Source: Lutraria lutraria (taxonomy: Eukaryota > Mollusca > Bivalvia > Venerida > Mactridae). From it: DNA of 64,000 nt. A model generated the notes under the pieces. That model was not told the origin of the DNA, ran no database searches, and was given only the letters and a program-made list of their open reading frames with translations. The stretch's first letter is position 1. Each line of letters starts with the position of its first letter. Below, piece by piece: positions 1-12,600 of the stretch. The stretch spans positions 14,600,386 to 14,664,385 of the forward strand of contig OZ026839.1 of the NCBI GenBank assembly GCA_964023205.1, given 5' to 3'. The position numbers and the translations under genes were made by a program.

Positions 1-167
1 CACTAAGGGGTTTCGAAAAAACTGCAAATATTTTTATATTGATTCGAATGAGAATTAGTCGAGTAAGGCATACATGTAATATATGAACAAAAATTGCATT
101 TATGTGAGATACTAAATACTTTGAATGTTTCCTGATTAGCTACATCATAAAGTGCATCCCTTTAATG

Positions 168-348
168 TACAGTCAAACCTGTGTTAACAGTCACCTCCAA
201 ATAAAAGTCACTCAGTAAATAAAGGCCATTCATTTAAAAATTGTCAGATTATATTGAACAAAATGAATTCTGAATAAAGGCCACCTGTCAATAAAGACCA
301 TATTTTGTTTTTTCAAGTGGTGGCCTTTGTTTCCAAGTTTGACTGTAC
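168..348. repeat. About 175-bp palindromic repeat, copy 1
   Basis: It starts tacagtcaaacctgtgttaa and ends with the inverted counterpart ttgactgtac; internally it alternates 'aataaaggccac' with 'ggcctttgtt'. The same unit recurs at 5030, 25007, 31456, 37111, 39393, 39928, 40982 and in part at 61110. No coding potential was seen. It looks like a MITE or foldback element; target duplications were not resolved. Confidence 0.75.
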
Positions 349-641
349 TAAGTATATAAATGAAGGCCGTGAGGTAATATACTTCTTTGGGATGAAATTA
401 TGTAGGAAAAGTATATTGACTAGATCACAGGATTGTGAATTAAGTCTTAATGGACAAAGACATTAAATCCAAGAACCTCACAAAAATCTTGCCTCCCCAA
501 ACCTACAGAGCTTACATGACATGACTCTTTCAACTACAAATGTTAATCACTAATTAGGTATAAAAAAATATATCCATCAGAGTTTTTTGGAGACAAGTTT
601 CCATTTTGCACTTATTTATGAACACAAACATAACAGCTAAC

Positions 642-3600
642 CAATTTCACAGTGGTCCCCTTCAAATCCTGGTTCACAAACACACATGAAGCCATTAACT
701 TCATCAATGCAGGACCCTCCATTATCACATGGGTCTGATGCACACTCATTGATTTCTGGAAGAGTTGTGTTGTACAATAAAAGTGATGAGTAAAACTAGG
801 AATCAAGTATTGGCAAGAGGGACTGTATTGTATACAATAACAATCTTAAGAGGGGTCAAAAGTACAAGATATGTTTAATCTTTTCTGAAATAATGCTAGG
901 AGCTTTTTAACAATGGCAATAGAAAGAAAAGGTGGAAGGTCGAATGTTTGCAGTAAATTCACAACAGATTCTTCAAGCGGCACAATACCACCCTTCTCGG
1001 TGTTTATATAAGCAATAAAGTCATTGAACAATCACTTGATTTACTAAAGCATACATATGACACATCCATTCTATGGCTAAACAAACAAGTAAATATGATT
1101 ATCCCCTTGAAACCAGCACACAAAAGGAAAACAAAAAATAACTACAAGTCAAATAAACAACATTACTTGAAAATAACATTCATATAAAATAGATCTGATA
1201 CATACGTATTTCACAGTAATCTCCAGTATAACCTGGCACACAATCGCATGCAAAAGAGTTGATGTTGTCAATACAAATACCATTGTTCTGGCAGGGATTA
1301 GAGGCACATTCATCGATATCTGAAAGAAATATGATGGTATATACAGGGCTCTCCTTTGACTCTTGAAATGGCATTTTGACTCTTGAAATTTGAAAAATAA
1401 GGTTATTGACTCTTGAGAATTGGAACCAAAGGGTCAAATTTACTATTACTTTAGTAGAGAATTATGTTGAATCTTTACATTTCTATCAGCTAAGGGTCAT
1501 TTTGACCCCCAACTTTTGAAGTCTATGGAGCGCCCTGTATATATATAGACATCATTTACATAATTATAATACAGAACAGTACAGTCTCTGAATTAATTTT
1601 TTGTAACAGGTTGCCTGACTATATACTTTATGAAGGAAACTCTCTAAAACTAGGTTGCCCTCCAAAAGACTTAAAGAATGAAAAAATCCTTTCAGGCAGG
1701 GGCAACCCACTATTTCGAAGACTGACAGTACATGCAGGTACTTACTAGTAATACATTACACCACCTTAATTAATGACCTTTCAAGTGTAGCATTGTGGTA
1801 TATTATATTTATTGTCACCAGCCTGATTAGCTCAGTTAGTAGAGCATCCAACTTGCAAGCAGGAGGTAGCGGGTTTGAGCCCCGCATCAGGTACATTATT
1901 TTCCTCCTCCAGTTACACAAATTTTATTTGTTAATTTGAATTGAACTGGATTTGATTAATCGTGTTTTCCAGACAATGACAGTTACTCTAGACCTTAGTG
2001 TTTCAGATATGCCAACTGCAGCAAATTTTTAACCTCAAAGTTCAAGTTACTGTCTACCGTAATAAGTTAGGTGTAGGTAAATGGCTTAGATTTGATAGCT
2101 TTGTAACATCACTGAGGAAAGTACGGCCCGTTTTGGTACAGACTGATATGGAATTAGGCTGTTTCGGTATTGGGCCGTTTTTGAAGTGGGCCATTTTGAC
2201 CCACATTCATTGAATCATTCCAAATCAGGAACAAATCATTGTAAGTGCAAAATATATGTTAACACAATATAAGTCTTTCGTGATATCTGAATTGGTTTAA
2301 AAAATATTCGTTTTTCACTAACAGTGAAGTAGTCATACATGTATGTATGAAAAATAACTGTTTACCAATTTCACACAGTATTCCGCTGTAACCGACCTCG
2401 CAGGTACATGTGAACTCATTGATCAAATCTTGACATTTGGCATTGTTCTGACATGGTTGAGAAGCACATTCATCAACATCTATTGGAGAAACATCAGAAG
2501 TCAATGCATAAAGGTCTATTTCGTAAATATAAAAATCCCAAATAGCCTAAGGTGACAGAACGCATTTGTTCACCCCAGACATGCTAGTTTTGTTACATAT
2601 TGATCTAAACTGTGGGATGTGATATATTTTTCAACAAAAAATAATTATAAGTAAAGACAAAAATGCAACAAGTTTGTTAAAAATTTATCTATAAATATTC
2701 CATGAGCATTAAAAGCTATTTTATCAACAAAAAAGTGTCTTCTGCTAAACCAGATGTCAAATTACGAGATTTTAACAGTTTAAAGGCCCATTAGCTTTTT
2801 GAATTTAGTAATACAGAACAACAGATAAATGAAAGTAAAATACAGGAAATTTATTATATTTGCACTAACACAAAATTTACATTATGCCTTTCTTTAGCCA
2901 CATCTCGTAAAAATGTTATCAGATCATCAGTCTCACTCTTATTTTATGCATTGAAAAAATACTGCGCTACATTTCTATATGTCTATTTGGTGATTAAAAA
3001 AAGAACATTTCAGGATGTCTTTGATGCAAATAAAAGTCAGTTTCATTCATTCTTCCTAGGTAAAATTATACCAACTTTTAGATCCAAAAAAGCGCGTCTA
3101 CAAAAGGGAAGTAATCGATACGTAACAGATTGACTAAAACCCGACTTCCGGTAATATCGCCTGAGCGCGTTATATTAGGGCAGTTTCGTTATATATGGTT
3201 GTTCTTTTTTGAGTTTGTACAATTCATATCATATAATTGTGATTACTTCCAGGTACTGTAGTGATATTACACTCAATATGTAGTGGTTTATTTTATATAC
3301 ATGCACGGCGTGATGAGGGCTGTTCTACACTATGATTGAACAGAACTTAGCATTTTTTTTTCATTTTCACCACCAAGTTCATATTCAAGAATTTGTATAA
3401 TTTCGAAATTAAAAAACGATTAGTTTGTATGTAAGAATTTGTATTATTATATATTATTATACCTCATATGATTTATTTACTATACAGTCTTATGTGACAT
3501 TACCGTTTCGGCCCGCTTGTCGTATCTGTTAATAATCAGGTATAAAGTTCTACCTTGTTTAATACGTAATAGTGGAGTAATCTGTATTACAAAATGGATC

Positions 3601-6600
3601 ATGGCATGGTCTGTTTTTATTACAATTCTACCTAATCATCCTTCTTAGGCTTCCTTTCTGTGTTCGTCTCCAATGTGTGTTTAATCATCATTTTATTGGT
3701 CGAAATTATTCATAAAGTGATGAAATGTTCAATGTATTTCCTTATTTAAACAGATTATTAAACTCACTTATTTCACAGTTATCGCCAGTAGTTCCATCAA
3801 CACAGGAGCACGTGTAACCATTGACCAGATCCTGACACACTCCATCATTCTGACATGGCTGAGAACTACACTCGTCTATATCTGGGCAACGTAAACTATA
3901 CATTATCAGAATCTGCTTCACTAATCATTCAGGCGAAAAAGATGTTTCTTTCTGGTAACATGTTCATTTCAAATAGGAGAGTTAGTAAGGTGTTTGTTTA
4001 CATCGATTTATTCTTGAAAATGTGCAGATAAGTGAAAACGTTAGATATAGTGATCGTATTGATCTATCATAGGGCCTAATGAATCCCAATGTTTTTTTAT
4101 GTGTTTTTTTTTCTTTTTCTAGGTTCCTTTTCATAAAATTTCTTCATCATGTTCGTGACTTCAGGATTTTAGCTGGCATTGGCAACTAAGGACAACTAAG
4201 ACCATGGTCGGTTATTCATTATTTTAGAATCTTTGCATATCCTACAGCTTAGACAGCGATCTGATGTCATATCAAATCAATCCTGATAATTCGACAAAGA
4301 ATGTTAGTAAATGTACATTGTATGTTCGTAACTAGATCGATCTAAAGAAAACTTACTTTCTTGACAGGTTTTTCCAGTATAACCAGTCTCACACTGACAT
4401 TTAAAATCGTTCAACTTATCAGTACAATTACCATGTTGTCCACAGGGGTTTAACTGACACTCGTCTACGTCTGAAAAACAATTTTAGGCGGAACATACCC
4501 GAAAGTGAATTTATATCCTTATCAGTACGTTTAGGTATTACATATAATCCCGATTTTTTATATTAATACCATTAATTCTATAAGTACACGATAATTATGG
4601 CTTTAAAAAAACACCCAATTATATTGATAAAATTCATAAGTATTTTTGAGCATGCGTCTCATTTTTACCATTTCTTCTTTGAAAAACCATCTTCGAATAT
4701 TTGCGGAACAAAACGAGCACCAGACAGTATAAGGTCACAAAACGCCAATGTTACCATTGATGACCTTTATTCACAGGTTTTACTATATTTATATCCAAGG
4801 TTTACTGTACCAAAACTGTTTTATACAACGTAGTAATGTTTGCATCTTATATTGTACATATCTATCCTCTGCTTATTTTTGTTCGTACCTTTGAAAACTT
4901 ATAATTTCTTAAGTCTGTAGGATAAGTCTGTATAATCGCTCTCTACTTTTTAATTATACGTTAATAATTATGATCATCACACTGAAAGTCGTACATGTAA
5001 AAATTGTGCAGCCGTAATATTTTTCTACATACAGTCAAACCTGTGAACAATGGCCACCATTTGGAAAGTCATAATATGGCCTTTATGGACAGGTGACCTT
5101 TATTCGAATGTTGTAATTCATCAATGACGGTTTCTTAAAGGATGACCTTTATCAACAGTGTGCCCTTTATTCGGAGATGGCTGCTAACACAGATTTAACT
5201 GTACATGTGTGTTTTTCTTTTACAATGAGAATCGTAATTTTTCATTTCTTTCATGTATTTATAACTCAAGTGTTATACCAAAATTCCAGGTCAATCATGA
5301 TACTCGTACCTAATGGTATGTTTGTCTTGTCTGTTGCTATAAATAAGGTTTCTCCAAAACCGAATACTCGTTTGTGTTTGAATTGAGTTACCAACAACGT
5401 TTATCAATAAATTAATGTTTAGCAAAGAATTTAGCAATTTTGTTTTCTCACTTTGTATCGCTTACCCAAAACATTACAGTGGCATCATTTTCATTTTCTT
5501 TATACAAAAGATCAACACGAACTAGTATCCAGTACTAATTCTAATCAACGTGCTCTATAATTAGCTATAAAAGACTCAAATCTAGGTGCACTATAATTAG
5601 CTATAAAATGACTGAAATCTAGGTGCACTATAATTAGCTATAAAATGACTGAAATCTAGGTGCACTATAATTAGCTATAAAATGACTCAAATCTAGGTGC
5701 TCTATAATTAGCTATAAAAATGACTCAAATCTAGGTACTCTATAATTAGCTATAAAATGACTCAAATCTAGGTGCTCTATAATCAGCTATAAAATGACTC
5801 AAATCTAGGTGCTCTATAATTAGCTATAAAATGACTTAAATGTAAATGCATCAAATCTAGATGCTCTATAATTAGCTATAAAATTACTAAAATCTAGGTG
5901 CACTATAATTAGCTAAAAAATTACTCATATCTAGGTGCACTATAATTAGCTATAAAATTACTCATATCTAGGTGCACTATAATTAGCTATAAAATTACTC
6001 AAATCTAGGTGCACAGTATAATTAACTGCATAGATTAAATTGATAATTATTCTGATTCTTCGACAAAGATAATCGAATGAAAATATCACCAATGATAAAT
6101 CTTCATTTGCAATAAATACGCAAGAGAAGGAGTTTTTAATTGCTATAGTTTATATTGGCATTAAATGTTCAAAATATGATGGAGACATAAAATAACACGT
6201 GGAATAATTAATATAGACACGTATAGTTTATGCCAAAGGGGTTTGTCACAAAAAAAAATCAATTTTTTTCAATGTATATATATGGGTTACATGGAAATTT
6301 TTTGTGTTTTTTTTGTGACAAACCCCTTTGGTTTATGCAATTTTTAAGTAAGATATATAGGATATTCTCTTTAGACGTTGAAAGTGCTTTAAATTTGTCC
6401 TTGCGGTTTGCCTCAAGGAACACTTTTATAATAATATTTGTACTTTTAACTGAACTTTTGTAACAACTCTTGCATGTAAACGTGTTTAATGAAATCATTC
6501 AATGTCATGTAACATCCAAGATAAAAAAGATATTTTTCTTGTGATTAATGTTGTTCTGTTGGTGTCGTTTTTGCATGTTTATAAAGATTATATTTTGAAT

Positions 6601-9600
6601 GAAAAGGTTGCATTCATATTTACTAATGCATTATATGCCTTATACGGATTTTATAAACTTACCTCGGCCTGCTTCATTATAAAACCTTCTCCTTCTGTTT
6701 TGTTTATTTGTATATAATTTAAAAAATTGCATGTATGTTGTATTTATTCTGCTAAACCATTGTTATATACCATGTTTATGGCTTACATGATTAAAAAATT
6801 GTTTTTTGAATAAACATTAATGAACAAACGGACTCACCAGACATGACAGGACTTGATAACCCTGGTATTTCTTCAATGAGTGTTATAATTATATCTATAT
6901 TGATTTCCACATTCACATCGATAGTTAAAGGTACATTGTTAGCACCCGGTGAAGTAGTAGATGATGGAACTGGTGCGTTATCGTCTACCTCCTCAATGAT
7001 GATTGTGACGAACACCATGTTAAAGAAAATCTGAACGCTTCCTTCGCTAAATGTCAGATATAATAGACTTTTATGTGAGATTATAATATTATTATATTAT
7101 AAACTTTAATATTTAAATATAAATATTAAATGTTATTAGTACGTATACTAAATATTAAATTATTCTTTATTAGCATGTTGTGATTTGAATGATATAATGT
7201 AACGCATTATACTTACAATTAATGCTAAAATATTGGTAATTGCATGGCTTGTTAACAGTACACATCTTGCGACATTCAAACAAAATACAAAGTTGATTAG
7301 CGTACAACTCATGTGTTTTTATACTATATTCAATATTTATTAGCGTACAACTCATGTGTTTTTATACTATATTCAATGTTTATTAGCGTACAACTCATGT
7401 GTTTTTATACTATATTCAATGTTGATTAGCGTACAACTCATGTGTTTTATACTATATTCAATGTTGATTAGCGTACAACTCATGTGTTTTATACTATATT
7501 CAATGTTGATTAGCGTACAACTCATGTGTTTTATACTATATTCAATGTTGATTAGCGTACAAGTCGTGTGATTTTAATACTTAATATAATATCATAGAAC
7601 TAATATCATCATAAGTCTTGACGTACCTGAATCCTTCAACAATTGTATGGTCATAATACTTAGCGTCTGGATTGTTTTTCAGCTTTGCATCCATCTGTAT
7701 TCAAGGTAATATATGTTTTATATACAATATATATATATAAACAAAACATAATCGTCATAGATCAACTAAATAGTTTATATGTCTCAGAATACTAAATTCG
7801 ATCGCATGCAGGATAACGAACGAATTCAAATTATAAAATTAGAAAATAATTTGATATGGTTTTGAAATTTCTTATCTGCATGGTAAATGACGTTTGTCTT
7901 GTGTATCCAAGCAGCACGGCTGGTGTTCTTTATGAAAATTGGCTCGAAAAATGCATATGATATTACCACGATTCCTCAAAAATGCGGTAGGGGGTATATA
8001 AGTTTAGTTTAGTATACATGGAAAAATCATATACATGTACTTTTAATAAAAACCGATCACTTTTTATACCTGGTCTATGAAGTCTTCTGCTAATGTTTTA
8101 TATTCAGACGAATTTTTGTCCGCCAGCTGATCATTCCACTCCAATGTTGTGATTTTGACTTCGCCAGGAACCGCTTTCTCGACTAAATACATGTACAATA
8201 CAATTCAAAATTCGCAGGTTTTCTTGTCAAGTGATTATGATATAAGATTAAAATTTAAATATACCGGTACACAAGCAAACTGTGTTAATATGATAAGCAG
8301 AATGTATTCTGGTAATTCAATACTCAAAAAATATTGCGTGTGATGAAAATTGTTACCAGATGCTGACAGGATAAAACAGAGCTGACAATGTTGATATTGT
8401 TTGCAGTTAAGGTTACATACGGTCCTTGGTTTAACGGCTAATGGCTGTTACAGTTATGAGCACATTTTTTGTTACATCGAATACATGATCAATACTTTTC
8501 AAATTGTAATTGGTACAGTATAGTTTTGGTAATGGACTTCATTTAATGTTTTGTAAAACATTAGTAGCACCAAAACCTTCATAAAATCATTATTTCTTGT
8601 AAAAAACTATTTGAAAAGAATGTTACACCATGGAAAAGTGTATCAACCGGGTATGTTTTTTAACATACATATCAAATCGCAACTGACGACAGTACAAGTG
8701 CAAAACCAGCAGATGTAAAACCTCAAATCAACAACGGGAAAAAAATGCAAATTTTGTAATTCACTCATCTACATGTAATGACTAACTCTAAAAAAATGAA
8801 AACTGTACGTACACCTTCTTTCAATGGTTCTTTTTCCTCTACCTGATGAATCTATAATAAGAAAAAAATATAATTGTACAATTCCACGTCGCATGAAAAG
8901 AACAATCGCAGGACGAACCATGGGCCCGGTTTAGATGGACCCGGGCATAGATATTTCTTCTAAGAATAATCAAATCCGTCTTTTGAAATTCACTTACGTC
9001 ACCACATACAAACATACATACACAGACCCCTACCCCACCTTTCAAATTATGCGCGTACCTCTCACCATTACGTCTTCATACGCGTTCGCGTCTGTCTGCT
9101 CCACTGACGTTGGATTTTGCCTCACTGGTAAATAAAGTTGCTCCCCACTATTCCAGCGACAGTTAATGCGGTTCTGTTAGTGTCTGGTGGTCTGGATTGC
9201 TCCTATGTATGGACTCGCCTAGCCTGTCATTATAACATTGTGCTCTCAGCCTTCGCCCGACGTATGATTTGTGTGGAAACCGATACTAAGCAAATTGGAA
9301 AAAGGTTCTTGCCAAACTTACCCATGAAAACCAATTGTCCGTCTGGTAGTTTCTGAAGCAGGTTTGAATAGTTTAAGTTGATGCGACGTGCGAATACTGG
9401 CGTCCTGCTGTGCGGTCAAAACTTTAGGCCTACCGCTTTTTGACCGTTTCGTCACGACTCCCGTCACTGCAGTACGTCTCTAAAGTTTTTTATGGTTACT
9501 CAAGATAATGTAAGATCCTTGCCACATCCGCCTTGGACGAACCTGCTCGCAACATGCTAACTGCCTCGGGGTGTTCATTTTGACTTAGGTTTTGCTATCC

Positions 9601-12600
9601 TAGTTGGTTTGTATGTCATTTTGGATTAAAGCGCAACATTTTTATACCAAATTTTAGGCATGTTTCACGCAAATACTAGTAGCTGATTTTTTTATATTTT
9701 GTTCAGTAAGTGGAAAATATCTTGAAAATCATGAAAAGAGGCGTGAAGGGTGAAGTAGTTAGTGCATGGTTCTGTTTTGGTCTTTTTTTGTTATTGAAGT
9801 ACATCGATCGTTTTATGCCAGATCATGCTTGTGTTTCACAAAAAAATACATAACATCGCTTTTTTCGAGAAAGTCGTCTATATCATTTTATATACCACGT
9901 TTATAGAGCACTCTTTTCATAGAAGAATATACGTTCAAAAATGCTGCACTTTTCATTCAGATAAACTTATAAGATATTCATTTCCACCGAAAATCTCATA
10001 ATTACTGCGAAACGGTAAAACGTACAGTGTTCCTTTCGTTGTTTTACGTCACTGAAGGACGTTTAGGGTCAAATGCGAGTGATGTGACAAGCGATCTGAT
10101 TGGTCGAAGTATAAGGTGAGTAAGCAAATAAGATCGCTTGATAGGTCACGGAGTATACAATGATGAAGGCCATTTTTGCTTACTCACTTTATACTCCGAC
10201 TATTCAAATCGCTTGATACATCACTCACACTTGACCCAAAGTGCCCTCAAGGCCTCGAGATGCGATGCTCCACATTGTTTTGGGAAATGGACGTATAGTA
10301 GGCTTTTCACCTTGAAAGTATATAAGCTCAATGTCGGGATTGTTTTGGTACCGTTTGGTAGAGGAAGGTACCAGACACTGATACTGCCGCCTGTGATTGT
10401 GTGGTACGCGTTGGTCTGTGAAGTAGAAGTCCCCAGGCTACGTTGGTCTGCCTCGCTCTCGCCCTCGTCGTGTGAGATGTTTAACTTGAAATTACAATAC
10501 CCCTTATCTGTACGGAAGCTAAATCAATGTAAGCTGCTAAAATGTGTGTTTTGTTGCGTTAAAAAGCTAGTTTGTGGCTTGTATATTGAAATCAACCGAG
10601 TCGCATGTCAGCATAAAACGGCAATACGCCACATTCAGTTTATGCTTTAATGTACGTAAAACTCCCAAGACTGATGCTGAATTATTTACTAGTACTTACC
10701 AGAACTGATCACTGCAGCAATAATTGCTCCTACAACACCAAGGACCACAGTAACGGTGGCTACTGCAATAGCGATAATTACATATCTCCAACTACGTGAC
10801 CTCACAGTAACATCGCTTACACTTGTTTCACTGGAATCATTAATTCTACAATAGAATTACAAACATGGTTTATCATGAGATCTACTTTGAAAATGACGAC
10901 ATTTTTCACTCATGGAATCTATGTTTCCGAATAATACATTCATGAAATCTACAGGGGAAATGTCCAATAATATTACGAAATAAATATAGGGACAATGTTT
11001 AATGCCTGATTTTAGAGTCCTCCCTCTAGGTTCAGTCTAAAACTATAATTATGGTACACCTCTAGGTCTGTGAATCTTAGGTCCGTGAGGGCGTGGAATA
11101 TAATATTCATAACAATTTGGTTGAGGATTTTGCGTCTAAATTAAGCTATTCATCCTCCTCCATCAGTGACTTGAGTGATGTGTGTTTCTTATGGAGAACA
11201 CTGATAGTACAAGACTATACACTAGAAACATCTTTTAGTTAAACTGTCCACCAAAAGATATTATGTCTGAGATATTGCTTAGATTTGCTTAAACATATAC
11301 ATGTACCTAGACTTGTATCCTTTGTATGTGAATACATCATACGGTCGGGCATTGTAGTCTCCGCTATATCGAAGTGCTGGACCTCCTCTTACATAGACTA
11401 AGTCTTCTCTTGGGTATTCGTAACTATAGTAACCGTCACTTGACCTCGGTTTAACCCGATAATACTAAAATAAAATTTACACATGTTAAATGCAAGCCAA
11501 CATGTGCTGCTGCAACAAAGTGTCTGCATCAGCTATTAATGTAGCATTGGAGAAGCATACGTTATAAATTTATAAAACAGGAATAGTATTGCCCAAAACT
11601 ACGGTGTGCCGTTTGGATAATCGTGAATTTTTATTTCACCTCACCCGCGATGCACGATGGTGGAAACGCAATGGTACGATATTGAAAACACGATGACGCG
11701 ATCGTATACGATGGTGAAAACGGACATCGCGGGTAAAAGTGAAATAAAAATTCACGATTGTCCAAACGGAACACCATAAAAAACAGTCTCGCCTACACCT
11801 CTGTCAATATATTACAACACTCTTGCAATTATCGCGCATTACACAGGCAGCATGTATCTTATGAATCTTCAATTGAATGATGTTTCCTTTACAAACACCA
11901 AAACACTGCGCATCATATTTGAAGTTGACACTTCAGCCGTGCTCCCCCATATAACACGTATTGTTGGTACTTGGTAAATGGACCGAGACAACATCTCGAA
12001 ACCCAGGGATATGCATAATTGTGTAAATACCGTATTAAACTTTAAAGTTTTATAAGGTCATGTTACGTAATTACCGTTTGAAGTTTTAGTAAATTATTAA
12101 AAGGCTATGTCATGTTACGTAATTATTGTTTGAAGTTTTTGTATAATTATTCAAAGGCTAGATCATGCTATACAATTATAGTATGAGTTGCGTTTGGTAC
12201 AAGGGCGATCATCGAGTTTCTTGAAAAACATTTCTTTAACTTCTTAACCTAATCCTAAATTTAGCCCAGTGATTACATCTATACAATGGATGGGTATGAC
12301 TTAACTTGTTTGAATATGTAAAAGGTATCATTATCTGTAATTATTGTTCATATTATTTGTAATTGACCAACTTGCAAAATACTGCAGATGGTGTTTTACA
12401 CAGGATCAATTACAAATATTCTTACTTATGTTCGCTGATGATACAGTCATATTTGCATACCTTAAAGGGGCATACCCTACAACTGACAAAAATTATGTGA
12501 ACGTGTAAAAACGTGTTAAATGTATATGTAAAACAATATATAATGGATAATTGCAAGAAGAACTTGGGTCATAAAATGACTAGTTTAGGTACTAGCCGCA

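Larger units (their letters stand above)
642..4470 (-). other. Block of five 114-bp phase 1-1 calcium-binding EGF exons
   Basis: Exons 4357-4470, 3768-3881, 2366-2479, 1206-1319 and 642-755 are each exactly 114 bp and encode one 38-residue EGF module. Each starts with [DNQ]-[VI]-[DN]-E-C, the calcium-binding signature, and has six cysteines. All five have the Asp/Asn beta-hydroxylation consensus (for example [24 protein letters not shown]). Four have the O-glucose consensus C-x-S-x-P-C; the first (CQLNPC) lacks it. Only the last (CDNGGSC) fits the C-x4-[ST]-C O-fucose site. Equal length and symmetric phase point to tandem exon duplication. More modules probably follow to the left of the window. 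Confidence 0.93.

Noticed and set aside
846..1031. 61-codon minus-strand frame (…[15 protein letters not shown]…) as a possible extra exon
   Set aside because: It looks protein-like, but no good acceptor/donor pair in phase with the EGF exons was found and no family was recognised.
1821..1891. Functional tRNA-Ala(TGC)
   Set aside because: The anticodon stem does not pair; kept only as a tRNA-like or SINE sequence.
10138..10650. 170-codon plus-strand open frame
   Set aside because: It starts inside a foldback MITE, shows no domain or splice support, and its sequence is compositionally random.
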